DNA of 46,945 nucleotides. It comes from Rhizophagus sp. LPA8_4_AMF. Taxonomy: Eukaryota > Glomeromycota > Glomeromycetes > Glomerales > Glomeraceae. The position numbers were made by a program, and so were the translations under genes. Each line of letters starts with the position of its first letter. Within the stretch, counting starts at the first letter, position 1. The notes under the pieces are model-generated. The model was given only the letters and a program-made list of their open reading frames with translations. It did no database searches and was not told the origin of the DNA. Where the stretch lies: the NCBI GenBank assembly GCA_021464525.1, contig JADRCO010000162.1:1-46945 (forward strand), read 5' to 3'. Below, piece by piece: positions 35,708 to 46,945 of this stretch.

Positions 35708-36952
35708 ATAAACAACACGAAAGTAATAATAGATTTTTAAGTTTATGGGTTATTTTATGTTTGCATATTAAATATAGTAAGTGGCCATTTTGTTTTCCTA
35801 AAAATTTATTAACATGCGGTGAAAGTTATAAACTGAAAATTTGTAAAGGTTTATAACTTTAACTAAATTTTATTTATTTTTATTATTTATATCGTATTTT
35901 AAAGGATTTTAAATATAACAAAATTTTACTATTGCTAGTTTAAAGTTAGGAAGTTAAATAAATTTATTATGGTGGATTTTATATGACCTTAACACTTATT
36001 TAATAATATTTTAATTAAATTATAAACTATGAGAAAAATAATTTTTTTCAATAATCTATTAAAAAATAAATAAAATCCAAATCGGAGCATTGTTCGGATT
36101 ACACAGTTTATACATACTGTTTTATCTTAATTGATGCCAATTAATACAAATAATTAATAAGTGTTTAAGTTCTCCGAATAGCTCTTGTATCGTGTGGCAT
36201 TTGCGAAAGTACAGTAATATTGGAAATTTACTGGTGCCGCATATCAAATAAACGACCGAAATTTATTTACGAAGACTAATTACATACTTTATAAATGCTA
36301 AGATTTTAAAATCTAATATTATTGCCACCGTTTCATATTATATGTGCGCGTTAAAAATATCTAAAAATTATTATACATCATTCAGTTTGTAAATTTTCAA
36401 ATTTTTTAATAACTAGTAATTCAAATTAAAACAAGTTTTCTTATATATTATAGAATAGGTATTCATTTATAATATATTAAAACTTTATTTATCTTATCAT
36501 TAGTTTTTGATAAATTAGCGAAAAAATAATATAAAATTAGAATTTTATAAATGATACTAATTATGTTTTAAATCACATGGTCGGCAACTTTTTTCGTTAC
36601 ACGAATCTCAGATTCGCGCGTGCGAACAATGGTATATAAAAAGTATATACATGAAACATGATAGATGGTTTTGCATAGTCATACTGATTTTAAAATTCGA
36701 TCAATACGATAATGTAACTTTATGCATGTTGCACATTACACAGCTTCAAAATAAATACAACCGCAAGTTTAAACCAGTATTTGTGTAATAGTTATTTCTA
36801 AAACCAAGTTTTTCACGTTGTGCTGCTATTAAATTAACAAAGCATTCTCTCGATCTTCGTAATATTTCCAAAAAAATTTACTTACGGCTAAAACGAATCC
36901 CTTATTAGGATAAATGATACAGATATAATTGTCACATGCATGTTTTATGAAC
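35708..36952. other. Intergenic upstream of copy D, with a fossil exon scrap
   Basis: AT-rich, no gene except the scrap at 36161-36212. From about 36718 on it resembles the text before copy C (ttacacag, aaatacaaccgcaa, aaaccag, tttttcacg, ctacggctaaaa), so the two promoters descend from one another over at least 270 bases. Confidence 0.5.
36161..36212 (+). pseudogene. Fossil fragment of propeller exon 13
   Basis: gtgtttaagttctccgaata then gctcttgtatcgtgtggcat matches exon 13 of C (about 26373-26412) and D (about 40581-40620), which encodes VLSSPDGSCIVAF. A 2-base insertion (cgtgtgg for ttgtgg) and the lack of flanking exon text show it is a remnant. Confidence 0.65.
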
Positions 36953-37017
36953 GGCACATTATTTAACCGATTGTTTCCAAAAACAATTTTCAATCTTTAA
37001 TTATACAGTATATAAGG
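36953..37017 (+). promoter_or_regulatory. Copy D conserved upstream block and TATA box
   Basis: 36953-36990 repeats the copy C block (ggcacattatttaaccgatt..), including the ATTGTTT/AAACAAT inverted repeat. TATATAAGG at 37009-37017 is a good TATA-like site 47-55 bases before ATG 37064. TCACATGCATG, shared with B, lies at 36932-36942. Confidence 0.55.
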
Positions 37018-37063
37018 ACGTTTCTGGAGTGCAATTCATCGTTTAAAATTTTCCTAACGTATC

Positions 37064-40000
37064 ATGCAAATTCGCGATTCTGGACAAATTTCTAACGATT
37101 CTAATGGTGCATAATATATAAATCTTTTTATTTTATTTGCATGCATTTTAGTTGCAATGGACATAATGTACATGCACAATTAATTCAAATTATTCAAAAT
37201 AACAAACCATTGCTTTCTTCAATATATTTGTTACTCTTTCTTTAGAGGTTCAAGAGGACACGAATGACTCTAAATACAAAGAGGAGTCAAACGACTTGGC
37301 TGATGACATTAGTGGATTGTATCGATTGTTGGACTTATGTAATGATGAAGGTTCAAACGGCATTGGTAAGTTTAGTTGTAAGTCAAATTACTAGAACGTT
37401 CTTAAAATAATATTGATTTTTCATTCTGTTTAAGTGGACAAGATAATTATTTCCAAGGAATATCTAGAGAAATTATGCAATGATATGGTTCCTTCAAGTT
37501 TCAAATCTATTTCTGAAATTAATTATACGAAACTGAATTCGATCTCATTTCGTCTTGTTGGATGTTATGGAAATCGTAATTTAATCGCGAAGCTCTTGTT
37601 GAATAAAAATATAATTAATCAAGAATTGTAATGCAAACATATCTTATTTGTAATAATACCATTATAATTATGCGAAAGTAATTAATCTAAGTTTTTCTTA
37701 TAGGTATGATTTGCTTATAGTTTCCGCACCAACTAATGATACAAATAAAAAATCGTTACGTCCAGGAATTTATTTATTATTAGTAAATTCTAACTTTGGT
37801 CTAATTATTCATTGGCCTGAAATTGGATGCTATGAAAATGCTTCAAATGATTCTTCCCCGATTAAAAGGAATATGATTAATTTACATAGGTGTTGTTTTT
37901 ATTTTTATTGCGTTGAAAATTTAGAGTTTTGTAATTAATTAATCTCTCATTCTTGAATTTTTTATTAGATACTTAACAAAACTTACCGATCATCAGATGT
38001 GTTTTATGAGCGACGAAGATTTAGAAAACTTTGATCTAGATTTAGAGAATCCTGATAATAACTCAGACGATGATGATGAATCACAATATAGATTTGAAGT
38101 AAAAAAAAGCCAAGAAGAGAAAGAAGATTTCAAAATTGATAATGGATTTAAGGTTTTATCTTTATTTTCGATTTACTCACATAAAATTCAAGTAAATAAT
38201 TTACTTATTTCATATAAAGGTGAAATTGCCTAACAAAATCAAGACCGAAATCAATAATCAAATGAAAGATGATATCACTTTGCATTCAATTGGTTCAGTA
38301 TTACAAATTTTTTACATTTCTTAAACCGAGTTTACCTTATCATTATTAGACGTTAAGTAAATCCATTTTATTTTAGTTGTTGAATCTACTACAAACCAGT
38401 CATTCGTCACTCGACAACTGGTAAAGGAAACCTTAGTACATATCACTTCGCATGTTTCTGCGGAAAAGTTTCAGGATTATCTCACAACTAAATTGCAAGG
38501 TCGATATTTACGTATTGATCGTAATAAGATGGAGATTAATGCATTGGAATTATTTGTTAGACATGGATTAAGAATGGATGAACTTTTAATTCCGCTGCAT
38601 GACGAAATATCTGCTGCTAAAACGCGATATGAAGCGAGGAAAGATCAAGCTATCGATGAAGACATCAAAATCATTCAACAAATGACATCAATAAAATTAC
38701 ATGTTTATGAGAAGTGTGTATATTAATTAATAGTACTTGCTTTAAAATTAATTTATACATTACATTGTCATTAAATATGCTTCTTTTATATACGATCTAT
38801 AGTCATTTTGGCAAATATATTGTGCAAGATAATTCATTATCACAAACAAATATGAGCAAAACGGGTAAATTTAATATTAAACAAAACAATCATAAAAAAC
38901 CATCAATATTTACAGTATATATTAAATTATGTAGATTTCGAAAGAATTCGAACGAGACACCCCGGAATAGAAAATCAAATTGAAGAAAAGACAAGAATCA
39001 ATTCAAATAATTGGAAAAATCTGAAAAAAAGATATATCGTTATTGAGAATTTATTGGAAAAAATCCGTGAAGTAAAAGATAATGACGAAATGATAAAATC
39101 TGCAATAAAAACCTTTTACGATATGTTCACTGACGACGAAATTGACTTAAAAAAATTGCTTGAAAAATATACACAACAAACACGATCAAAACTCAATTGG
39201 ATACTTGGTGATAAGGCAAAGCGAACCATCAATTGGATGTTTGGTGATTCTACCGCAAAACGAATGACTAAGGAAAAATCAGATGAAGAATTTATTCAAG
39301 AACTCGTAAAACGTAACTTATTTGGAGGACATGATGATTATGAAAAAAAAATTATAAATACTTTCGTTAAAGAATATCATAGATGGAAAAAAGATGATTT
39401 ACCTTATAATCTTCAAGAAGTTTTGGAAAATATTCGAAATAACAACCAATTAGAAAATAAATTAAAGCGAGAACATGAAGAAGAAAAGAAAAAAATTGAA
39501 AAAAATATGTTTGAAAAAATATGTAATGAAATAGAAACTAAATATAAAGACGGGTGAGTACTTTTTCTCTTTCCCATGCCTTATTTATTATAATTAACAA
39601 TTACGATATTTTTTTACATTTTGCAGTTCTATGCAATTAAAAGTATTAAGTGTAAAAGGTAAATCATTAATTGTCTATTATTTTACTTTATTCAATAAAC
39701 TTTTTAATGGATTAGGTTTTTTTTCTGAAAATATAATTTTTTAGTAACTAGTCATGATATTGAAATGATATATAATATTGAACTAAACCAACTGCAGATA
39801 ACTATTTATGAAACATCATTAAAAGAAGAAGATAAGCTTCGGATTCAAGAAAATGAGTCATATATTCCACGTCCAATTTTACTTTCTAATATGAATCAAT
39901 ATGGTATATCATTTCGTATCGATTCTCAAGTTTATGACTTTAAGTAAGATATAATAATTTTTGTAATTTAAAATAAATTCTTATGGGGAAACAATATCTA

Positions 40001-43000
40001 ATATATTTTTTAATTACAGAAAAATATTTCAATTCGATAATCGTAAATTTCTTCTTATGTTTTACAATAAAATAATGCGAAGGATTGAAATATTCTTTGG
40101 TACTGCGCAGAAATTAGCACAAAATTTTAAGTCGCATTTGACTATTAAACCCTTTAAAATATTGAATACAGATGAAAACTTCATTATTGCAATTAATGAG
40201 CCAAAAGGATTGCTCGCTATATATAATACAAAAGAAGTTAAGGTATTTGATAAAAATCACTAGTTTTATTTAATTTTTTTAACGCAATTTTTGTCTAAAA
40301 TCATTTTTTTTTCCTTTTTTTTTAAAAAAAAAAAAATAATGACGATAGCTTGATGTATTTTCTTTTGATGATAACCGATCAAGGTTATATGGTCGTAATG
40401 CAAATATTCAATTATTGCAATTGTATAATAATTGTATACCAGAAATTAAATATTTCTTATTCATCAAAGATACTGAAGAACTATGCTTTGTTGAGAATAG
40501 TGGACGAGCACGTATTTTTAATCTTGTAAATCTACAATTCCGGCCAGCAGTTTGTAATTTTCCGTGTAATTTAGTAAATGTCTTAAGTTCTCCGGATGGT
40601 TCTTGTATTGTGGCTTTTACGAAAGAATTTGATTCGATTATTTCTACTGATAATAAAGAACAACACGATTATAATGATGATACTAAGGAAATAAATCGTG
40701 CATATGTTTATTTTTCCGAAAATTTTGGAGGCCCTGTTAATAAAGGTTCGCAATTTAAAACCTTCTTATAATATTTAATATTAATATTAAATTCTTTTTC
40801 TTTTTTATTTTCAGAAAATTTAGGAGGATCTGAGAATAAAGGTTTGTAACTAAAAATTTATTTTTATATTATTAAGATTTATATTACACTTAATAATATT
40901 TTTTTATTTCAGTTATTGATTTACCATTAAACTTTAAATCCCTGGAAATTCTTCAAATCTCTTGTATCGATAATCAACAAACTCATTTGATCTCACTCGA
41001 TTTACAGAATGGATGTTTGAATTCTTTATTAGTCAAAATTACTCTTGAAAAAGCTCAATTTAGTTTCCAAAAAAAATCCATGATAAAAAAATCAATTGCG
41101 CTCCAGAAAACTCAGAGAACAAAACTAAATGATCTTACCAACGCCTATAAATTAATGTTTGAAAAATATCCAATCGATAGCTGTATTGATCCTAAACAAA
41201 ACCGTCCTCTTGGTTTAAAAATAGTTCTTGACATTGATGATGTTGAAGAATACGACGAGAAATTTGAAGAATATATCACTGGAATGTTCGAGAATTTGAA
41301 GTATTCTACGAAAAAACCCGCATCAATACTAAAAAAGTTTTCTACGTCAGTTATTACTTTCCAGGAACTTGATTTTGAAAATGCGAATTTTCAGGAAAAA
41401 TTTTCATCAAAATATCAACTAGGGGAGTGGATTATTCAACTTTGTTGTCTAATTCCTATACAAATTGCTGTAACGAGAAACAATATATTTCAACCACTTA
41501 AAGATGGATTATGCTCGAATGAAAATTATCTCATTGAACTAAAAGATGGTGATCATGTGGATATTATATCAAGAAACATATCTTTTGGATGGTATGAAGG
41601 AATTTTCAAGCATTTTGGTAATAAAAAAATAAAAGTTGTTTCAAGTATGGGTGAACAATCATGCGGGAAATCATTTATGTTAAACCACCTTGTTGGAACC
41701 ACATTTGATGGGTCAGCAATGGTATATATTATATATTTTTTAAATCTTTTTTAATTCTAAAAAAAATAAACTAATTTTTGTTTAGCGCTGTACCGAAGGT
41801 GTATGGATGTCATTAGGTAATCCTTAAAATTAACATTATTTTTTTTTTTCTGATCAAAAATAAAAATTTAACTTCTTTATTTTATAGTAAATACGAAAGA
41901 ACATATCTATGTTGCACTTGACTTTGAAGGATTAAAATCTCTCGAAAGAACACCACAAGAAGGTATATATCTTACATTTTTAATTTATTCTTTTTATTTA
42001 TTATGATCTAGCTATATTCGTTGATTAATAAACATGTTTTTATCTAGATATGTTTTTAACACTCTTTAATACAATTGTCTCAAATCTCATTCTTTTTAAA
42101 GTAAATATTATTTTATTATATTATTACTAGCTCTAGTTTTACATGTTTTACTAATATGAATAATAAATTATTTAATTCCAAAAGAATCAACTTACTGTAA
42201 ATAGAGATGTATCAACGATGTTTCAAAAATTCCAAGATGGCGCAAAATTATTTGAGTCAGATCCAAAGTTATTTCAGGTAAATCACAATATTAAACCCTA
42301 ATACTGAAAATGTTGCCTAACTTGCCTATTAATTATTATTGATTTTTCAGGCAAGACTTTGTATTATCATTAAAGATGTGCCCAAAGTGGATAAAAATGG
42401 TATTATTAGAGAGTTTCAATCAAAATTTGGCCAATTAGTTTCACAGGTAATTAAAAAATTTATTTATTTAATTTTTTTTTTAAAAAAATAAGAAGCTAAT
42501 AATGAATAAATATTATAGGAAGGGGGAGATAATTTTATAACGAGAATGTATGGAAGTGGATTGGATATTATACCTTGGCCTGTTTTTGGTGATATTGCAT
42601 GGTTTAAAAAATTATCGATAGTTAAAGCAATGTTGGATAAACCAGAAACAAAATATGAAAATGCCAGAACTTTCTTGCATAAAACAAAAGTAATCATGGC
42701 TAAATTGAAGGTTTGTAAACATTTCGCTAATGATGAGAATATTATTTTTCTTTCTTTTTTTTGATTAATTTGGTACTTGAAACTTAGATATGTGATTGGG
42801 GTTCTTTGGACAGTAACCTCATAAAAATCCGCGTTGACACGTTAAAAAAATTATTTTCAATCGCTGTATCTTATGGTATAGAACAAAAAGTTCCTATTAT
42901 TGAACAACTTGTAGTGAGTAAAAGCAATTCTATTTTAATGAATACAGCATATATTACTCTTTAATGAGAGAGATGTGAATTTAAAATATCTAATTGTTTA

Positions 43001-46000
43001 TTCCAATAGAATCATGATTCTGAAGTATCAATTGATGATCCAGTAGTTAATTTACGTGATGTTTTGAATATCTTTGAAAACCCAACTAAATTATTACCAG
43101 ATTCTAATATTCAGTTATGTGATGAACATAAGCCTTTTGAACGACTTTCTGAAAATTTAAGATGCTATTTTGAAGACATTGTACAATCACGAAAAAAATC
43201 ATCTGATGACAATGAATGGTTTTCTAACCTTGATAGGTTCTTTAAGCGTATTATTGACCGTCGCGCCTCACGTGTTAGAGATTGGTATATGCAAAACACC
43301 GCTAAATTCCCACAAGATAATAGTGATATTGTTAATGGAAAGTATGAAATGGAGCAAGAAATAAGCAAACTCTCACTTCTATGGACCTTGTGTGGATTAA
43401 CATGTCATCAATGTGGTTTGAAATGTGTCAAAAATCGTGTTCACCAAGAAGATCATGACTGTTTAACTGATCATGAGTGTCATTTTCCTTGTCATTTTAA
43501 TGAAGCACACAAAGTTTCAATCCCAGAATGTAGTCACAAAGCTGGACATGAAGGAAAACATGCTTGTGCTAAACAAACTCATTTATGTGGTAACCCTTGT
43601 AGTCTTATTGATAAAAGTAATTGTCAAGAAGTTTGTTCAAAGGAAATTAGTCATAACGGTGAACATCTATGTCAATCAACAATTCATTACTGTGGAGAAA
43701 ATTGTTCATTATCAACAGGAGATTACCATTGTCCAAATAAATGCATTGAACCACATGAAGAAGGCCATGATCTGCATCGTTGTGAAAATAAAATTTGTCC
43801 AATTCAATGTCCGATTTCAAATTGCGAGAAAAGGTGTCAAAGTGGTGATCATTTTCATGCTTTTTCCGACTTACAGCAGGTTAATCATTTTTGCGGGTAC
43901 GTACTATTATGATTATTTTCATTGTTTTTTTGAATAACTAATGTTATTAATTACAAAATATTTCTGATTAAAGGAAAGAGCATCAGTGTCGTGAATTATG
44001 TGAAGATGATGGTATATGTCAAATAAATACTGAACCTAAAAAGCAAGAAGTAACTTATATTGGTTTAGTTGAAGAAACTTATATTCCATTTACAAAGGTA
44101 TAACTTTAATGTATAATGTTATTTAAGTATAATTTATGTATTAAATGTTTTAACCCGAACTTTTAAATATAATTTATTATCAATAGTATATTCAATTAAG
44201 TGAAAGATTAAGATGTAATAAAAAGATTCCTCCAAATGAATTTGAACATACCGGAAAGCATACGCATAATGGACATGATGTTCATTATTGTGATGCAAAA
44301 TGTCAGTTTTGTGAATATTATGTATGTATTAACAAAATTTATATTTAATTATTTAATTTCATTTTTTGGTAATTATTAATATTAAACTATAAAAATTAGT
44401 GTAAGTTACGTTATGGGCATCCACAAATTCATGAAGCAAATCATGGTAATATGACACAAACTGTATTCACAGGAGAAGACAATGAGTTTGAATATGCAGG
44501 GTATGATATATTAATCATTAAAGAAAAATCTAATAAATACGATGTTTTGTTTTAATTAAAATGTCTAATTGTTAGATATAAATTAAGAGTTGGTGATCAA
44601 GGAACATTTGTTCTTTGCAACTTAGTAAGTATTACACAATTATAAATTTACAAATATTACTTATTTTAATTTTTCTTTCTTTATATTAGTTTTGTAAAGA
44701 TTTAGGTAGACATCGTCACATTGACTATTGCAAAAATGAAGAAAATTGCAAATTGGGAAATCAAGGCCAGGATATACAACATATCAATGGTAACTTATAA
44801 AGTATAAATCCTTTTCCTAAATGTACCCATTTATTTATTATTAATAATTTTTTTTTTTAGAGAAAGTTTTGCCTAATCCAGATAAACCAAAGGATTTCAT
44901 TTCTCACAAACTTTTCTGGGAACGAACAGGCTTCAAAGGTACAACATATTTACATTAATTCTTCTGTTTCCTTTAATGCGCTTTACATTTATCTTGACTG
45001 TTTAATATTTTTCTAAGATCCTTATTCAGTTCAAGAACAACGAGAATTTGAAAAATGTGATTATGAATGTCCCGATGAAAGGCATCATAAATCTGGTGCT
45101 CCCCCAACTAGTTCATTTTGTAAATTACAACTTTTCCATGCTCCACTCAGTTCAAGTTTAAGCCTTCCAAACGATAATGGATATATATCTTTGGATGGAC
45201 ATCATTTTAATTGTGAAAATCCAAATGCTGTTTTTCACATTATTTTTGTCTTAGATCGTTCAGGGTCTATGAAAAAGCAAGATATTAAGCCAATTCAAGA
45301 TTTTCTAATTTATGATGACTTGATAAAAAGGCATAATAATAGGATTGGCGCAGTTTATCAGGCGGTAATATTAAATGATATTTAATTAGCTATCACTATT
45401 TTATTGAATGAATTTATTAATAATATAGGTATACTCATTTATGGAAGCACGTAGAAATTCTGCTAAAATAACTATTCCTGATAGTATTTCATTAATCTTG
45501 TTCAACACTTGGGTATTTAGTTTTACACGTATCAATATTTTGAATTTGAACTCGTACATATTCTATATTCAAAAGGTCAAACTAATCATCGAAATAATAC
45601 AGGTTGACGTTCTATTTGAATATCAAGATTTAACAGATCCGAAAGATTTTTTAAATAAAATGCTCCAATACGAAGCTTGGCTTGGAACAGGATATAGTAG
45701 TGCAATTACGAAAGCTGGATCTTTGATTGAAGCTTATTTTAATCCTAAAAAGTATGTTCTTTCGAATAACTTAAAATACTAAACTTTTCGATATAACTTC
45801 ATTTTTTTTATATTTTCTTTTAGAGTGAATGTCATTATATTCTTATCCGATGGAGAATTCAGTATTCCAACAAATGAACTTAATACCATTTGTAAACAAA
45901 ATAAAGGAAAAGGGTATTTAGTTATTTTTCTAATAAAATATGCTAATGATCCTATTCTTTTAATTAATAAATTCTTGAAATTTCAGATCTCCATTATACC

Positions 46001-46206
46001 TTTATACAGTATTATTTGGCAGCGATTCTCATAGTGGCACTCTAGAAGAAATGGCAAAGATTGCACAATCTTATCATCCACAGAATTCTTCATCTGATGC
46101 TCTACAATGTCAATTTACACGTGCTAATGATGCAAATAAATTAGTGAATTATTTTACTAACGTAGCAGAAAGCTTAAGGAAACACAAACCATCTTTGTTA
46201 AAGTAA
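37064..46206 (+). CDS. Copy D: complete giant GBP/VLIG-type GTPase with propeller-like, Cys/His-rich and vWA domains
   Basis: About 2177 aa from 34 exons, the best intact representative. N-terminal region 1-266; charged coiled-coil-like middle 267-616; propeller-like 620-900; G domain about 1135-1390 with P-loop 1145-1152 (GEQSCGKS), switch 1170-1176 (CTEGVWM), DFEG 1190-1193, IIKDVPK about 1258-1264 in the place of NKxD; Cys/His-rich 1518-1855 with repeated CxxC, GHEGKHAC and HLCGNPC units; vWA about 1955-2165 with D1961-S1963-S1965 (LDRSGSM), GTGYSS and LSDGE. Every intron has GT..AG borders. No signal peptide or membrane helix, so probably cytosolic. Exon 13 is followed by an extra 27-base exon (40815-40841), a duplicate of the exon 13 end. 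GTP binding, and metal-ion-dependent binding by the vWA part, follow from family knowledge; the cellular role is unknown. Confidence 0.9.
37064..46206 (+). other. Exon map of copy D
   Basis: Exons: 37064-37106, 37246-37365, 37435-37627, 37704-37889, 37969-38152, 38220-38292, 38377-38713, 38803-38864, 38935-39553, 39627-39658, 39745-39943, 40020-40242, 40349-40745, 40815-40841 (extra), 40913-41721, 41786-41816, 41888-41962, 42048-42100, 42185-42277, 42351-42446, 42519-42710, 42788-42913, 43010-43896, 43974-44097, 44187-44321, 44400-44500, 44576-44624, 44690-44789, 44861-44938, 45018-45364, 45429-45512, 45603-45751, 45824-45913, 45987-46206 (TAA). Exon 11 uses an acceptor a few bases downstream of the B/C position, because the ancestral AG is gone. 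Confidence 0.85.
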
Positions 46207-46799
46207 GTATAGTAAGTACAATTGGTGCAATTGGTGGATAAATTAGGTTTAAAATTTTCAATTATTGTATGTTATTAGAAATTTCTTTTTAAATTTTTGA
46301 TATACAAATCAAATGAACATTATTGATACTCTATATTGTTGTAAAATCTTGGCAGGAATTTTGTCTATTTCATATGATGTCTAAAATCTGTAAACGCAAT
46401 ATTGTTAAGAAATTATAAGATTACCTATAGACGCGTTGAAATATAATAAATAATTTGCTATATGATTTTAATGTTACGAATTATGAAAAGAAGTAATCTA
46501 ATCTTAATAATACTTTAATTGGAGGATTCGAGTTAACGTGCCAAACTGTCCGTAATTTACTCAGACTAAAATTAAGGTCATTATAAAGAAAGTAATTCTC
46601 ATAGAAACAAATAATAGTAAATCTGATCTTGCCTATTATTAGATCCAGAATAGAGTTAACACGGGTCAAAATTCGAGTATATAGTAAATTAGTACGCCAG
46701 TACGGTAATATGGCAAGCCGAGTTGGACTAAACTATCAGGCATTGGGCGGGTGAAAAATCAAGCATGGATTGACAAAATGTCACATTGTGTCTGACATT
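46207..46799. other. 3' flank of copy D
   Basis: 46230-46330 matches the 3' UTR of copy C (gataaattaggtttaaaatt, aatgaacattattg). The rest holds no gene that I can support. Confidence 0.5.
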
Positions 46800-46945
46800 T
46801 TACCTGTTCATGCTTGATGTTCATCTGTCCGTGTTTGATGTTTATCTGTCATGTGATTGATATTTTAACTGTTCGTGCTTGATATTTATGTGTTTGTGCT
46901 TGATATTTGGTCCGTCTGTAAAAACATCAGGCATGAACAGATAAA
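46800..46945. repeat. Minisatellite of about 21-base units with inverted flank
   Basis: Five to six degenerate units of the type ctgtYcRtGYTTGATRTTtat run from about 46802 to 46915. At 46925-46945 catcaggcatgaacagataa is nearly the reverse complement of the first unit (tttacctgttcatgcttgat), so the block may form a hairpin or be the end of an element running out of the window. Confidence 0.6.

Noticed and set aside
38714..38983. 89-codon + frame
   Set aside because: Runs through an intron, exon 8 in the wrong frame and the start of exon 9; phase comparison with B and C rules it out.
43473..43937. 154-codon + frame
   Set aside because: Out-of-frame shadow of the Cys/His exon of copy D, running past its splice donor.
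1..46945. CRISPR array or bacterial operon structure
   Set aside because: No regularly spaced identical repeats; genes are intron-rich and eukaryotic in style.

Overview
The window looks like nuclear DNA of an intron-rich, very AT-rich fungus. Short introns of roughly 45-140 bases, GT..AG borders, AT-rich intergenic DNA full of small DNA transposons, and expansion of giant multidomain genes all fit an arbuscular mycorrhizal fungus (Glomeromycotina, Rhizophagus-like). That assignment is inference from style and not from a database match.

The window is dominated by four tandem, same-strand (+) copies of one giant gene, here called A to D. A (1-2342) is only the 3' third and is frameshifted. 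B is 7609-15527 (29 exons, about 1901 aa). C is 22797-31923 (33 exons, about 2211 aa if all are joined). D is 37064-46206 (34 exons, about 2177 aa). I rebuilt the exons by comparing the copies, and phases agree throughout. The shared layout is: a unique N-terminal part; a charged, coiled-coil-like middle; a beta-propeller-like segment; a GBP/VLIG-type (dynamin superfamily) GTP-binding domain with GEQSCGKS, CTEGVWM, DFEG and IIKDVPK motifs; a long Cys/His-rich, probably zinc-binding segment; and, in C and D only, a C-terminal von Willebrand factor A (vWA) domain with a DxSxS metal site. A and B end before the vWA domain with short unrelated tails. C keeps the vWA exons but has lost the GT splice donor that leads to them.

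The family has a birth-and-death history. Fossil exons of a fifth copy lie upstream of C (about 20873-21235), and a fossil scrap of the propeller exon lies upstream of D (about 36161-36212). D carries a small internal exon duplication. A and B also share their 3' flank, and C and D share their 3' UTR and promoter, so the array seems to have grown as two pairs.

The DNA between the genes holds a hAT-like MITE with a perfect 8-base target duplication (15754-16097), a Harbinger/Tourist-like MITE (35419-35707), two weaker inverted-repeat elements, a decayed Tc1/mariner transposase (about 6323-6990), two relics of a coiled-coil gene, a short reverse-strand broken gene (about 18640-19109) and a terminal minisatellite (46800-46945). 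I found no tRNA, rRNA or CRISPR.

Function is not shown by the sequence. By analogy with animal GBP/VLIG proteins and other giant multidomain NTPases, a GTP-driven sensing or self-assembling defence or recognition role is a reasonable hypothesis, with the propeller, Cys/His and vWA parts as binding surfaces.
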